Part shown: one piece after another, positions 13,712-29,800 of the stretch
How positions within the stretch are numbered: position 1 is the first letter of the stretch
Layout: each line of letters begins with the position of its first letter
From: Osedax fenrisi
Taxonomy: Eukaryota; Annelida; Polychaeta; Sabellida; Siboglinidae
Direction of reading: 5' to 3'
NCBI GenBank assembly: GCA_964019155.1
Contig: OZ025246.1
Coordinates: forward strand, 2,715,066 to 2,779,065
DNA length: 64,000 nucleotides
The notes under the pieces: generated by a model
Told to the model about the DNA's origin: nothing
Databases searched by the model: none
Seen by the model: the letters and a program-made list of their open reading frames with translations, nothing else
Translations under genes and position numbers: made by a program

Positions 13712-16700
13712 ACTATATTAGAGGTGCATATATGCTACACTAGAGGTGCCTATATGCTACACTAGAGGTGCCTATATGCTACACTAGAGGTGCCTATATG
13801 CTACACTAGAGGTGCCTATATGCTACACTAGAGGTGCCTATATACTATATTAGAGGTGCCTATATGCTACACTAGAGGTGCCTATATGCTACACTAGAGG
13901 TGCCTATATGCTACACTAGATGTGCCTATATGCTACACTAGAGGTGCCTATAGGTTACACTAGAGATGCCTATATGCTACACTAGAGGTGCCTATATGCT
14001 ACACTAGAGGTGCCTATATGCTACACTAGATATGCCTATAGGTTACACTAGAGGTGCCTATATGCTACACTAGAGGTGCCTATATGCTACACTAGAGGTG
14101 CCTATATGACACACTAGAGGTGCCTTTAGGCTACACTAGAGGTGCCTATATGCTACACTAGAGGTGCCTATATGCTATACTAGAGGGGCCTATATGCTAC
14201 ACTAAAGGTGCCTATATGCTACACTAGAGGTGCCTATATGCTATACTAGAGGTGCCTATATGCTACACTAGAGGTGCCTATATGCTACACTAGAGGTGCT
14301 TATATGCTAGATGTACCTATATGCTACACTAGAGGTGCCTATATGCTACACTAGATATGCCTATAGGCTACACTAGAGGTGCCTATATGCTACACTAGAG
14401 GTGCCTATATGCTATACTAGAGGGGCATATATGCTACACTAGAGGTGCCTATATGCTACACTAGAGGTGCCTATATGCTACACTAGAGATGCCTATAGGC
14501 TACACTAGAGGTGCCTATATGCTACACTAGAGGTGCCTATATGCTATACTAGAGGGGCCTATATGCTACACTAGAGGTGCCTATATGCTACACTAGAGGT
14601 GCCTATATGCTACACTAGAGATGCCTATATAATACACTAGAGGTGCCTATATAATACACTAGAGGTGCCTATATGCTACACTAAAGGTGCCTATATGCTA
14701 CACTAAAGGTGCCTATATGCTACACTAGAGGTGCCTATATGCTACACTAGAGGTGCCTATAGGCTACACTAAAGGTGCCTATATGCTACACTAAAGGTGC
14801 CTATATGCTACACTAAAGGTGCCTATATGCTACACTAGAGGTGCATATATGCTACACTAGAGGTGCCTATATGCTACACTAGAGATGCCTATATGCTACA
14901 CTAGAGGTGCCTATATGCTACACTAGAGGTGCTTATATGCTAGATGTACCTATATGCTACACTAGAGGTGCCTATATGCTACACTAGAGGTGCCTATAGG
15001 CTACACTAGAGGTGCCTATATGCTACACTAGAGGTGCCTATATGCTACACTAGAGGTGCCTATATGCTACACTAGATGTGCCTATATGCTACACTAGAGG
15101 TGCCTATATGCTACACTAGAGGTGCTTATATGCTAGATGTACCTATATGCTACACTAGAGGTGCCTATATGCTACACTAGAGGTGCCTATAGGCTACACT
15201 AGAGGTGCCTATATGCTACACTAGAGGTGCCTATATGCTACACTAGAGGTACCTATATGCTACACTAGATATGCCTATAGGTTACACTAGAGGTGCCTAT
15301 ATGCTACACTAGAGGTGCCTATATGCTACACTAGAGGTGCCTATATGCTACACTAGAGGTGCTTATATGCTAGATGTACCTATATGCTACACTAGAGGTG
15401 CCTATATGCTACACTAGAGGTGCCTATAGGCTACACTAGAGGTGCCTATATGCTACACTAGAGGTGCCTATATGCTATACTAGAGGTGCCTATATGCTAC
15501 ACTAGAGGTGCCTATATGCTACACTAGAGGTGCTTATATGCTAGATGTACCTATATGCTACACTACAGGTGCCTATATGCTACACTAGATATGCCTATAG
15601 GCTACACTAGAGGTGCCTATATGCTACACTAGAGGTGCCTATATGCTATACTAGAGGGGCCTATATGCTACACTAGAGGTGCCTATATGCTACACTAGAG
15701 GTGCCTATATGCTACACTAGAGATGCCTATAGGCTACACTAGAGGTGCCTATATGCTACACTAGAGGTGCCTATATGCTATACTAGAGGGGCCTATATGC
15801 TACACTAGAGGTGCCTATATGCTACACTAGAGGTGCCTATATGCTACACTAGAGATGCCTATATAATACACTAGAGGTGCCTATATAATACACTAGAGGT
15901 GCCTATATGCTACACTAAAGGTGCCTATATGCTACACTAAAGGTGCCTATATGCTACACTAGAGGTGCCTATATGCTACACTAGAGGTGCCTATAGGCTA
16001 CACTAAAGGTGCCTATATGCTACACTAAAGGTGCCTATATGCTACACTAAAGGTGCCTATATGCTACACTAGAGGTGCATATATGCTACACTAGAGGTGC
16101 CTATATGCTACACTAGAGATGCCTATATGCTACACTAGAGGTACCTATATGCTACACTAGATATGCCTATAGGTTACACTAGAGGTGCCTATATGCTACA
16201 CTAGAGGTGCCTATATGCTACACTAGAGGTGCCTATATGCTACACTAGAGGTGCTTATATGCTAGATGTACCTATATGCTACACTAGAGGTGCCTATATG
16301 CTACACTAGAGGTGCCTATAGGCTACACTAGAGGTGCCTATATGCTACACTAGAGGTGCCTATATGCTACACTAGAGGTGCCTATATGCTACACTAGAGG
16401 TGCTTATATGCTAGATGTACCTATATGCTACACTAGAGGTGCCTATATGCTACACTAGAGGTGCATATAGGCTACACTAGAGGTGCCTATATGCTACACT
16501 AGAGGTGCCTATATGCTACACTAGAGGTACCTATATGCTACACTAGAGGTGCTTATATGCTAGATGTACCTATATGCTACACTAGAGGTGCCTATAGGCT
16601 ACACTAGAGGTGCATATATGCTACACTAGAGGTGCCTATATGCTACACTAGAGGTGCCTATAGGCTACACTAGAGATGCCTATATGCTACACTAGAGGTG

Positions 16701-17169
16701 CCTATATGCTACACTAGATATGCCTATAGGTAACACTAGAGGTGCCTATATGCTACACTAGAGGTGCCTATATGCTACACTAGAGATGCCTATATAATAC
16801 ACTAGAGGTGCCTATATAATACACTAGAGGTGCCTATATGCTACACTAGAGGTGCCTATATGCTACACTAGAGGTGCCTATATGCTACACTAGAGGTGCC
16901 TATATGCTACACTAGAGATGCCTATATGCTACACTAGAGGTGCCTATATGCTACACTAGAGGTGCCTATATGCTACACTAGAGGTGCCTATATGCTACAC
17001 TAGAGGTGCCTATATGCTACACTAGAGGTGCCTTTAGGCTACACTAGAGGTGCCTATATGCTACACTAGAGGTGCCTATATGCTACACTAGAGATGCATA
17101 TATAATACACTAGAGGTGCCTATATAATACACTAGAGGTGCCTATATGCTACACTAGAGGTGCCTATAT
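13712..17169. repeat. Higher-order block H3, 3,458 bp
   Basis: Same anchor unit at 13712 and 17170. The 17-bp units at 14305 and 17763 keep the 3,458-bp offset. Contains several TATACTAGAGGGGC units and runs of TAAAGG units that recur in neighbouring blocks, which indicates repeated block duplication with internal gain and loss. Confidence 0.75.
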
Positions 17170-20100
17170 ACTATATTAGAGGTGCATATATGCTACACTA
17201 GAGGTGACTATATGCTACACTAGAGGTGCCTATATGCTACACTAGAGGTGCCTATATGCTACACTAGAGGTGCCTATATGCTACACTAGAGGTGCCTATA
17301 TACTATATTAGAGGTGCCTATATGCTACACTAGAGGTGCCTATATGCTACACTAGAGGTGCCTATATGCTACACTAGATGTGCCTATATGCTACACTAGA
17401 GGTGCCTATAGGTTACACTAGAGATGCCTATATGCTACACTAGAGGTGCCTATATGCTACACTAGAGGTGCCTATATGCTACACTAGATATGCCTATAGG
17501 TTACACTAGAGGTGCCTATATGCTACACTAGAGGTGCCTATATGCTACACTAGAGGTGCCTATATGACACACTAGAGGTGCCTTTAGGCTACACTAGAGG
17601 TGCCTATATGCTACACTAGAGGTGCCTATATGCTATACTAGAGGGGCCTATATGCTACACTAAAGGTGCCTATATGCTACACTAGAGGTGCCTATATGCT
17701 ATACTAGAGGTGCCTATATGCTACACTAGAGGTGCCTATATGCTACACTAGAGGTGCTTATATGCTAGATGTACCTATATGCTACACTAGAGGTGCCTAT
17801 ATGCTACACTAGATATGCCTATAGGCTACACTAGAGGTGCCTATATGCTACACTAGAGGTGCCTATATGCTATACTAGAGGGGCCTATATGCTACACTAG
17901 AGGTGCCTATATGCTACACTAGAGGTGCCTATATGCTACACTAGAGATGCCTATAGGCTACACTAGAGGTGCCTATATGCTACACTAGAGGTGCCTATAT
18001 GCTATACTAGAGGGGCCTATATGCTACACTAGAGGTGCCTATATGCTACACTAGAGGTGCCTATATGCTACACTAGAGATGCCTATATAATACACTAGAG
18101 GTGCCTATATAATACACTAGAGGTGCCTATATGCTACACTAAAGGTGCCTATATGCTACACTAAAGGTGCCTATATGCTACACTAGAGGTGCCTATATGC
18201 TACACTAGAGGTGCCTATAGGCTACACTAAAGGTGCCTATATGCTACACTAAAGGTGCCTATATGCTACACTAAAGGTGCCTATATGCTACACTAGAGGT
18301 GCATATATGCTACACTAGAGGTGCCTATATGCTACACTAGAGATGCCTATATGCTACACTAGAGGTACCTATATGCTACACTAGATATGCCTATAGGTTA
18401 CACTAGAGGTGCCTATATGCTACACTAGAGGTGCCTATATGCTACACTAGAGGTGCTTATATGCTAGATGTACCTAAATGCTACACTAGAGGTGCCTATA
18501 TGCTACACTAGAGGTGCCTATAGGCTACACTAGAGGTGCCTATATGCTACACTAGAGGTGCCTATATGCTATACTAGAGGTGCCTATATGCTACACTAGA
18601 GGTGCCTATATGCTACACTAGAGGTGCTTATATGCTAGATGTACCTATATGCTACACTACAGGTGCCTATATGCTACACTAGATATGCCTATAGGCTACA
18701 CTAGAGGTGCCTATATGCTACACTAGAGGTGCCTATATGCTATACTAGAGGGGCCTATATGCTACACTAGAGGTGCCTATATGCTACACTAGAGGTGCCT
18801 ATATGCTACACTAGAGATGCCTATAGGCTACACTAGAGGTGCCTATATGCTACACTAGAGGTGCCTATATGCTATACTAGAGGGGCCTATATGCTACACT
18901 AGAGGTGCCTATATGCTACACTAGAGGTGCCTATATGCTACACTAGAGATGCCTATATAATACACTAGAGGTGCCTATATAATACACTAGAGGTGCCTAT
19001 ATGCTACACTAAAGGTGCCTATATGCTACACTAAAGGTGCCTATATGCTACACTAGAGGTGCCTATATGCTACACTAGAGGTGCCTATAGGCTACACTAA
19101 AGGTGCCTATATGCTACACTAAAGGTGCCTATATGCTACACTAAAGGTGCCTATATGCTACACTAGAGGTGCATATATGCTACACTAGAGGTGCCTATAT
19201 GCTACACTAGAGATGCCTATATGCTACACTAGAGGTACCTATATGCTACACTAGATATGCCTATAGGTTACACTAGAGGTGCCTATATGCTACACTAGAG
19301 GTGCCTATATGCTACACTAGAGGTGCCTATATGCTACACTAGAGGTGCCTATATGCTACACTAGAGGTGCCTATATGCTACACTAGAGGTGCTTATATGC
19401 TAGATGTACCTATATGCTACACTAGAGGTGCTTATATGCTAGATGTACCTATATGCTACACTAGAGGTGCCTATAGGCTACACTAAAGGTGCCTATATGC
19501 TACACTAGAGGTGCCTATATGCTACACTAGAGGTGCCTATAGGCTACACTAGAGGTGCCTATATGCTACACTAGAGGTGCCTATATGCTACACTAGAGGT
19601 GCCTATATGCTACACTAGAGCTGCCTATATGCTACACTAGAGGTGCCTATATGCTACACTAAAGGTGCCTATATGCTACACTAGAGGTGCCTATAGGCTA
19701 CACTAGATATGCCTATAGGTTACACTAGAGGTGCCTATATGCTACACTAGAGGTGCCTATAGGATACACTAGAGGTGCCTATATGCTACACTAAAGGTGC
19801 CTATAGGCTACACTAGAGATGCCTATATGCTACACTAGAGGTGCCTATATGCTACACTAGAGGTGCTTATATGCTAGATGTACCTATATGCTACACTAGA
19901 GGTGCTTATATGCTAGATGTACCTATATGCTACACTAGAGGTGCCTATAGGCTACACTAGAGGTGCCTATATGCTACACTAGATATGCCTATAGGTAACA
20001 CTAGAGGTGCCTATATGCTACACTAGAGGTGCCTATATGCTACACTAGAGATGCCTATATAATACACTAGAGGTGCCTATATAATACACTAGAGGTGCCT

Positions 20101-20935
20101 ATATGCTACACTAGAGGTGCCTATATGCTACACTAGAGGTGCCTATAGGCTACACTAGAGATGCCTATATGCTACACTAGAGGTGCCTATTTGCTACACT
20201 AGAGCTGCCTATATACTACACTAGAGGTGCCTATATGCTACACTAGAGGTGCCTATATGCTACACTAGAGGTGCCTATAGGCTACACTAGAGATGCCTAT
20301 ATGCTACACTAGAGGTGCTTATATGCTAGATGTACCTATATGCTACACTAGAGGTGCCTATAGGCTACACTAGAGGTGCCTATATGCTACACTAGAGGTG
20401 CCTATATGCTACACTAGAGGTGCCTATAGGCTACACTAGAGATGCCTATATGCTACACTAGAGGTGCCTATATGCTACACTAGATATGCCTATAGGTAAC
20501 ACTAGAGGTGCCTATATGCTACACTAGAGGTGCCTATATGCTACACTAGAGATGCCTATATAATACACTAGAGGTGCCTATATAATACACTAGAGGTGCC
20601 TATATGCTACACTAGAGGTGCCTATATGCTACACTAGAGGTGCCTATATGCTACACTAGAGGTGCCTATATGCTACACTAGAGATGCCTATATGCTACAC
20701 TAGAGGTGCCTATATGCTACACTAGAGGTGCCTATATGCTACACTAGAGGTGCCTATATGCTACACTAGAGGTGCCTATATGCTACACTAGAGGTGCCTT
20801 TAGGCTACACTAGAGGTGCCTATATGCTACACTAGAGGTGCCTATATGCTACACTAGAGATGCATATATAATACACTAGAGGTGCCTATATAATACACTA
20901 GAGGTGCCTATATGCTACACTAGAGGTGCCTATAT
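17170..20935. repeat. Higher-order block H4, 3,766 bp
   Basis: Starts with the anchor followed shortly by a private GAGGTGACTATA variant, which is shared only with blocks starting at 23717 and 26860. The anchor-to-17-mer distance of 593 bp (17170 to 17763) is repeated exactly at 23717 to 24310 and 26860 to 27453, so these three blocks form a subfamily. Confidence 0.75.
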
Positions 20936-23716
20936 ACTATATTAGAGGTGCATATATGCTACACTAGAGGTGCCTATATGCTACACTAGAGGTGCCTATA
21001 TGCTATACTAGAGGGGCATATATGCTACACTAGAGGTGCCTATATGCTACACTAGAGGTGCCTATATGCTACACTAGAGATGCCTATAGGCTACACTAGA
21101 GGTGCCTATATGCTACACTAGAGGTGCCTATATGCTATACTAGAGGGGCCTATATGCTACACTAGAGGTGCCTATATGCTACACTAGAGGTGCCTATATG
21201 CTACACTAGAGATGCCTATATAATACACTAGAGGTGCCTATATAATACACTAGAGGTGCCTATATGCTACACTAAAGGTGCCTATATGCTACACTAAAGG
21301 TGCCTATATGCTACACTAGAGGTGCCTATATGCTACACTAGAGGTGCCTATAGGCTACACTAAAGGTGCCTATATGCTACACTAAAGGTGCCTATATGCT
21401 ACACTAAAGGTGCCTATATGCTACACTAGAGGTGCATATATGCTACACTAGAGGTGCCTATATGCTACACTAGAGATGCCTATATGCTACACTAGAGGTG
21501 CCTATATGCTACACTAGAGGTGCTTATATGCTAGATGTACCTATATGCTACACTAGAGGTGCCTATATGCTACACTAGAGGTGCCTATAGGCTACACTAG
21601 AGGTGCCTATATGCTACACTAGAGGTGCCTATATGCTACACTAGAGGTGCCTATATGCTACACTAGAGGTGCTTATATGCTAGATGTACCTATATGCTAC
21701 ACTAGAGGTGCCTATATGCTACACTAGAGGTGCCTATAGGCTACACTAGAGGTGCCTATATGCTACACTAGAGGTGCCTATATGCTACACTAGAGGTACC
21801 TATATGCTACACTAGATATGCCTATAGGTTACACTAGAGGTGCCTATATGCTACACTAGAGGTGCCTATATGCTACACTAGAGGTGCCTATATGCTACAC
21901 TAGAGGTGCTTATATGCTAGATGTACCTATATGCTACACTAGAGGTGCCTATATGCTACACTAGAGGTGCCTATAGGCTACACTAGAGGTGCCTATATGC
22001 TACACTAGAGGTGCCTATATGCTATACTAGAGGTGCCTATATGCTACACTAGAGGTGCCTATATGCTACACTAGAGGTGCTTATATGCTAGATGTACCTA
22101 TATGCTACACTACAGGTGCCTATATGCTACACTAGATATGCCTATAGGCTACACTAGAGGTGCCTATATGCTACACTAGAGGTGCCTATATGCTATACTA
22201 GAGGGGCCTATATGCTACACTAGAGGTGCCTATATGCTACACTAGAGGTGCCTATATGCTACACTAGAGATGCCTATAGGCTACACTAGAGGTGCCTATA
22301 TGCTACACTAGAGGTGCCTATATGCTATACTAGAGGGGCCTATATGCTACACTAGAGGTGCCTATATGCTACACTAGAGGTGCCTATATGCTACACTAGA
22401 GATGCCTATATAATACACTAGAGGTGCCTATATAATACACTAGAGGTGCCTATATGCTACACTAAAGGTGCCTATATGCTACACTAAAGGTGCCTATATG
22501 CTACACTAGAGGTGCCTATATGCTACACTAGAGGTGCCTATAGGCTACACTAAAGGTGCCTATATGCTACACTAAAGGTGCCTATATGCTACACTAAAGG
22601 TGCCTATATGCTACACTAGAGGTGCATATATGCTACACTAGAGGTGCCTATATGCTACACTAGAGATGCCTATATGCTACACTAGAGGTACCTATATGCT
22701 ACACTAGATATGCCTATAGGTTACACTAGAGGTGCCTATATGCTACACTAGAGGTGCCTATATGCTACACTAGAGGTGCCTATATGCTACACTAGAGGTG
22801 CTTATATGCTAGATGTACCTATATGCTACACTAGAGGTGCCTATATGCTACACTAGAGGTGCCTATAGGCTACACTAGAGGTGCCTATATGCTACACTAG
22901 AGGTGCCTATATGCTACACTAGAGGTGCCTATATGCTACACTAGAGGTGCTTATATGCTAGATGTACCTATATGCTACACTAGAGGTGCCTATATGCTAC
23001 ACTAGAGGTGCATATAGGCTACACTAGAGGTGCCTATATGCTACACTAGAGGTGCCTATATGCTACACTAGAGGTACCTATATGCTACACTAGAGGTGCT
23101 TATATGCTAGATGTACCTATATGCTACACTAGAGGTGCCTATAGGCTACACTAGAGGTGCATATATGCTACACTAGAGGTGCCTATATGCTACACTAGAG
23201 GTGCCTATAGGCTACACTAGAGATGCCTATATGCTACACTAGAGGTGCCTATATGCTACACTAGATATGCCTATAGGTAACACTAGAGGTGCCTATATGC
23301 TACACTAGAGGTGCCTATATGCTACACTAGAGATGCCTATATAATACACTAGAGGTGCCTATATAATACACTAGAGGTGCCTATATGCTACACTAGAGGT
23401 GCCTATATGCTACACTAGAGGTGCCTATATGCTACACTAGAGGTGCCTATATGCTACACTAGAGATGCCTATATGCTACACTAGAGGTGCCTATATGCTA
23501 CACTAGAGGTGCCTATATGCTACACTAGAGGTGCCTATATGCTACACTAGAGGTGCCTATATGCTACACTAGAGGTGCCTTTAGGCTACACTAGAGGTGC
23601 CTATATGCTACACTAGAGGTGCCTATATGCTACACTAGAGATGCATATATAATACACTAGAGGTGCCTATATAATACACTAGAGGTGCCTATATGCTACA
23701 CTAGAGGTGCCTATAT
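20936..23716. repeat. Higher-order block H5, 2,781 bp
   Basis: Anchor at 20936, but the following units switch within about 70 bp to TATACTAGAGGGGC order, which belongs to the interior of the other blocks. It lacks the GAGGTGACTATA marker and the second CTATATTAG unit. This looks like a recombinant or deleted block. Confidence 0.65.
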
Positions 23717-26700
23717 ACTATATTAGAGGTGCATATATGCTACACTAGAGGTGACTATATGCTACACTAGAGGTGCCTATATGCTACACTAGAGGTGCCT
23801 ATATGCTACACTAGAGGTGCCTATATGCTACACTAGAGGTGCCTATATACTATATTAGAGGTGCCTATATGCTACACTAGAGGTGCCTATATGCTACACT
23901 AGAGGTGCCTATATGCTACACTAGATGTGCCTATATGCTACACTAGAGGTGCCTATAGGTTACACTAGAGATGCCTATATGCTACACTAGAGGTGCCTAT
24001 ATGCTACACTAGAGGTGCCTATATGCTACACTAGATATGCCTATAGGTTACACTAGAGGTGCCTATATGCTACACTAGAGGTGCCTATATGCTACACTAG
24101 AGGTGCCTATATGACACACTAGAGGTGCCTTTAGGCTACACTAGAGGTGCCTATATGCTACACTAGAGGTGCCTATATGCTATACTAGAGGGGCCTATAT
24201 GCTACACTAAAGGTGCCTATATGCTACACTAGAGGTGCCTATATGCTATACTAGAGGTGCCTATATGCTACACTAGAGGTGCCTATATGCTACACTAGAG
24301 GTGCTTATATGCTAGATGTACCTATATGCTACACTAGAGGTGCCTATATGCTACACTAGATATGCCTATAGGCTACACTAGAGGTGCCTATATGCTACAC
24401 TAGAGGTGCCTATATGCTATACTAGAGGGGCCTATATGCTACACTAGAGGTGCCTATATGCTACACTAGAGGTGCCTATATGCTACACTAGAGATGCCTA
24501 TAGGCTACACTAGAGGTGCCTATATGCTACACTAGAGGTGCCTATATGCTATACTAGAGGGGCCTATATGCTACACTAGAGGTGCCTATATGCTACACTA
24601 AAGGTGCCTATATGCTACACTAAAGGTGCCTATATGCTACACTAGAGGTGCATATATGCTACACTAGAGGTGCCTATATGCTACACTAGAGATGCCTATA
24701 TGCTACACTAGAGGTACCTATATGCTACACTAGATATGCCTATAGGTTACACTAGAGGTGCCTATATGCTACACTAGAGGTGCCTATATGCTACACTAGA
24801 GGTGCTTATATGCTAGATGTACCTAAATGCTACACTAGAGGTGCCTATATGCTACACTAGAGGTGCCTATAGGCTACACTAGAGGTGCCTATATGCTACA
24901 CTAGAGGTGCCTATATGCTATACTAGAGGTGCCTATATGCTACACTAGAGGTGCCTATATGCTACACTAGAGGTGCTTATATGCTAGATGTACCTATATG
25001 CTACACTACAGGTGCCTATATGCTACACTAGATATGCCTATAGGCTACACTAGAGGTGCCTATATGCTACACTAGAGGTGCCTATATGCTATACTAGAGG
25101 GGCCTATATGCTACACTAGAGGTGCCTATATGCTACACTAGAGGTGCCTATATGCTACACTAGAGATGCCTATAGGCTACACTAGAGGTGCCTATATGCT
25201 ACACTAGAGGTGCCTATATGCTATACTAGAGGGGCCTATATGCTACACTAGAGGTGCCTATATGCTACACTAGAGGTGCCTATATGCTACACTAGAGATG
25301 CCTATATAATACACTAGAGGTGCCTATATAATACACTAGAGGTGCCTATATGCTACACTAAAGGTGCCTATATGCTACACTAAAGGTGCCTATATGCTAC
25401 ACTAGAGGTGCCTATATGCTACACTAGAGGTGCCTATAGGCTACACTAAAGGTGCCTATATGCTACACTAAAGGTGCCTATATGCTACACTAAAGGTGCC
25501 TATATGCTACACTAGAGCTGCATATATGCTACACTAGAGGTGCCTATATGCTACACTAGAGATGCCTATATGCTACACTAGAGGTACCTATATGCTACAC
25601 TAGATATGCCTATAGGTTACACTAGAGGTGCCTATATGCTACACTAGAGGTGCCTATATGCTACACTAGAGGTGCCTATATGCTACACTAGAGGTGCTTA
25701 TATGCTAGATGTACCTATATGCTACACTAGAGGTGCCTATATGCTACACTAGAGGTGCCTATAGGCTACACTAGAGGTGCCTATATGCTACACTAGAGGT
25801 GCCTATATGCTACACTAGAGGTGCCTATATGCTACACTAGAGGTGCTTATATGCTAGATGTACCTATATGCTACACTAGAGGTGCCTATATGCTACACTA
25901 GAGGTGCATATAGGCTACACTAGAGGTGCCTATATGCTACACTAGAGGTGCCTATATGCTACACTAGAGGTACCTATATGCTACACTAGAGGTGCTTATA
26001 TGCTACACTAGAGGTGCCTATATGCTACACTAGAGGTGCCTATAGGCTACACTAGAGGTGCCTATATGCTACACTAGAGATGCCTATATGCTACACTAGA
26101 GGTGCCTTTAGGCTACACTAGAGGTGCCTATATGCTACACTAGAGGTGCCTATATGCTACACTAGAGGTGCCTATATGCTACACTAGAGGTGCCTATATG
26201 CTACACTAGAGATGCCTATATGCTACACTAGAGGTGCCTTTAGGCTACACTAGAGGTGCCTATATGCTACACTAGAGGTGCCTATAGGCTACACTAGAGG
26301 TGCCTATATGCTACACTAGAGGTGCCTATATGCTACACTAGAGGTGCCTATAGGCTACACTAGAGATGCCTATATGCTACACTAGAGGTGCCTATATGCT
26401 ACACTAGATATGCCTATAGGTAACACTAGAGGTGCCTATATGCTACACTAGAGGTGCCTATATGCTACACTAGAGATGCCTATATAATACACTAGAGGTG
26501 CCTATATAATACACTAGAGGTGCCTATATGCTACACTAGAGGTGCCTATATGCTACACTAGAGGTGCCTATATGCTACACTAGAGGTGCCTATATGCTAC
26601 ACTAGAGATGCCTATATGCTACACTAGAGGTGCCTATATGCTACACTAGAGGTGCCTATATGCTACACTAGAGGTGCCTATATGCTACACTAGAGGTGCC

Positions 26701-26859
26701 TATATGCTACACTAGAGGTGCCTTTAGGCTACACTAGAGGTGCCTATATGCTACACTAGAGGTGCCTATATGCTACACTAGAGATGCATATATAATACAC
26801 TAGAGGTGCCTATATAATACACTAGAGGTGCCTATATGCTACACTAGAGGTGCCTATAT
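23717..26859. repeat. Higher-order block H6, 3,143 bp
   Basis: Anchor plus GAGGTGACTATA marker, offset 6,547 bp from block H4. Near 24.6 kb it lacks the TAATAC pair present in H4, and 25.99-26.3 kb has extra GGTGCCTTTAGG units, so it differs from H4 by several unit-level indels. Confidence 0.7.
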
Positions 26860-29800
26860 ACTATATTAGAGGTGCATATATGCTACACTAGAGGTGACTA
26901 TATGCTACACTAGAGGTGCCTATATGCTACACTAGAGGTGCCTATATGCTACACTAGAGGTGCCTATATGCTACACTAGAGGTGCCTATATACTATATTA
27001 GAGGTGCCTATATGCTACACTAGAGGTGCCTATATGCTACACTAGAGGTGCCTATATGCTACACTAGATGTGCCTATATGCTACACTAGAGGTGCCTATA
27101 GGTTACACTAGAGATGCCTATATGCTACACTAGAGGTGCCTATATGCTACACTAGAGGTGCCTATATGCTACACTAGATATGCCTATAGGTTACACTAGA
27201 GGTGCCTATATGCTACACTAGAGGTGCCTATATGCTACACTAGAGGTGCCTATATGACACACTAGAGGTGCCTTTAGGCTACACTAGAGGTGCCTATATG
27301 CTACACTAGAGGTGCCTATATGCTATACTAGAGGGGCCTATATGCTACACTAAAGGTGCCTATATGCTACACTAGAGGTGCCTATATGCTATACTAGAGG
27401 TGCCTATATGCTACACTAGAGGTGCCTATATGCTACACTAGAGGTGCTTATATGCTAGATGTACCTATATGCTACACTAGAGGTGCCTATATGCTACACT
27501 AGATATGCCTATAGGCTACACTAGAGGTGCCTATATGCTACACTAGAGGTGCCTATATGCTATACTAGAGGGGCCTATATGCTACACTAGAGGTGCCTAT
27601 ATGCTACACTAGAGGTGCCTATATGCTACACTAGAGATGCCTATAGGCTACACTAGAGGTGCCTATATGCTACACTAGAGGTGCCTATATGCTATACTAG
27701 AGGGGCCTATATGCTACACTAGAGGTGCCTATATGCTACACTAGAGGTGCCTATATGCTACACTAGAGATGCCTATATAATACACTAGAGGTGCCTATAT
27801 AATACACTAGAGGTGCCTATATGCTACACTAAAGGTGCCTATATGCTACACTAAAGGTGCCTATATGCTACACTAGAGGTGCCTATATGCTACACTAGAG
27901 GTGCCTATAGGCTACACTAAAGGTGCCTATATGCTACACTAAAGGTGCCTATATGCTACACTAAAGGTGCCTATATGCTACACTAGAGGTGCATATATGC
28001 TACACTAGAGGTGCCTATATGCTACACTAGAGATGCCTATATGCTACACTAGAGGTACCTATATGCTACACTAGATATGCCTATAGGTTACACTAGAGGT
28101 GCCTATATGCTACACTAGAGGTGCCTATATGCTACACTAGAGGTGCCTATATGCTACACTAGAGGTGCTTATATGCTAGATGTACCTATATGCTACACTA
28201 GAGGTGCCTATATGCTACACTAGAGGTGCCTATAGGCTACACTAGAGGTGCCTATATGCTACACTAGAGGTGCCTATATGCTACACTAGAGGTGCCTATA
28301 TGCTACACTAGAGGTGCTTATATGCTAGATGTACCTATATGCTACACTAGAGGTGCCTATATGCTACACTAGAGGTGCCTATAGGCTACACTAGAGGTGC
28401 CTATATGCTACACTAGAGGTGCCTATATGCTACACTAGAGGTACCTATATGCTACACTAGATATGCCTATAGGTTACACTAGAGGTGCCTATATGCTACA
28501 CTAGAGGTGCCTATATGCTACACTAGAGGTGCCTATATGCTACACTAGAGGTGCTTATATGCTAGATGTACCTATATGCTACACTAGAGGTGCCTATATG
28601 CTACACTAGAGGTGCCTATAGGCTACACTAGAGGTGCCTATATGCTACACTAGAGGTGCCTATATGCTATACTAGAGGTGCCTATATGCTACACTAGAGG
28701 TGCCTATATGCTACACTAGAGGTGCTTATATGCTAGATGTACCTATATGCTACACTAGAGGTGCCTATATGCTACACTAGATATGCCTATAGGCTACACT
28801 AGAGGTGCCTATATGCTACACTAGAGGTGCCTATATGCTATACTAGAGGGGCCTATATGCTACACTAGAGGTGCCTATATGCTACACTAGAGGTGCCTAT
28901 ATGCTACACTAGAGATGCCTATAGGCTACACTAGAGGTGCCTATATGCTACACTAGAGGTGCCTATATGCTATACTAGAGGGGCCTATATGCTACACTAG
29001 AGGTGCCTATATGCTACACTAGAGGTGCCTATATGCTACACTAGAGATGCCTATATAATACACTAGAGGTGCCTATATAATACACTAGAGGTGCCTATAT
29101 GCTACACTAAAGGTGCCTATATGCTACACTAAAGGTGCCTATATGCTACACTAGAGGTGCCTATATGCTACACTAGAGGTGCCTATAGGCTACACTAAAG
29201 GTGCCTATATGCTACACTAAAGGTGCCTATATGCTACACTAAAGGTGCCTATATGCTACACTAGAGGTGCATATATGCTACACTAGAGGTGCCTATATGC
29301 TACACTAGAGATGCCTATATGCTACACTAGAGGTACCTATATGCTACACTAGATATGCCTATAGGTTACACTAGAGGTGCCTATATGCTACACTAGAGGT
29401 GCCTATATGCTACACTAGAGGTGCCTATATGCTACACTAGAGGTGCTTATATGCTAGATGTACCTATATGCTACACTAGAGGTGCCTATATGCTACACTA
29501 GAGGTGCCTATAGGCTACACTAGAGGTGCCTATATGCTACACTAGAGGTGCCTATATGCTACACTAGAGGTGCCTATATGCTACACTAGAGGTGCTTATA
29601 TGCTAGATGTACCTATATGCTACACTAGAGGTGCCTATATGCTACACTAGAGGTGCCTATAGGCTACACTAGAGGTGCCTATATGCTACACTAGAGGTGC
29701 CTATATGCTACACTAGAGGTACCTATATGCTACACTAGATATGCCTATAGGTTACACTAGAGGTGCCTATATGCTACACTAGAGGTGCCTATATGCTACA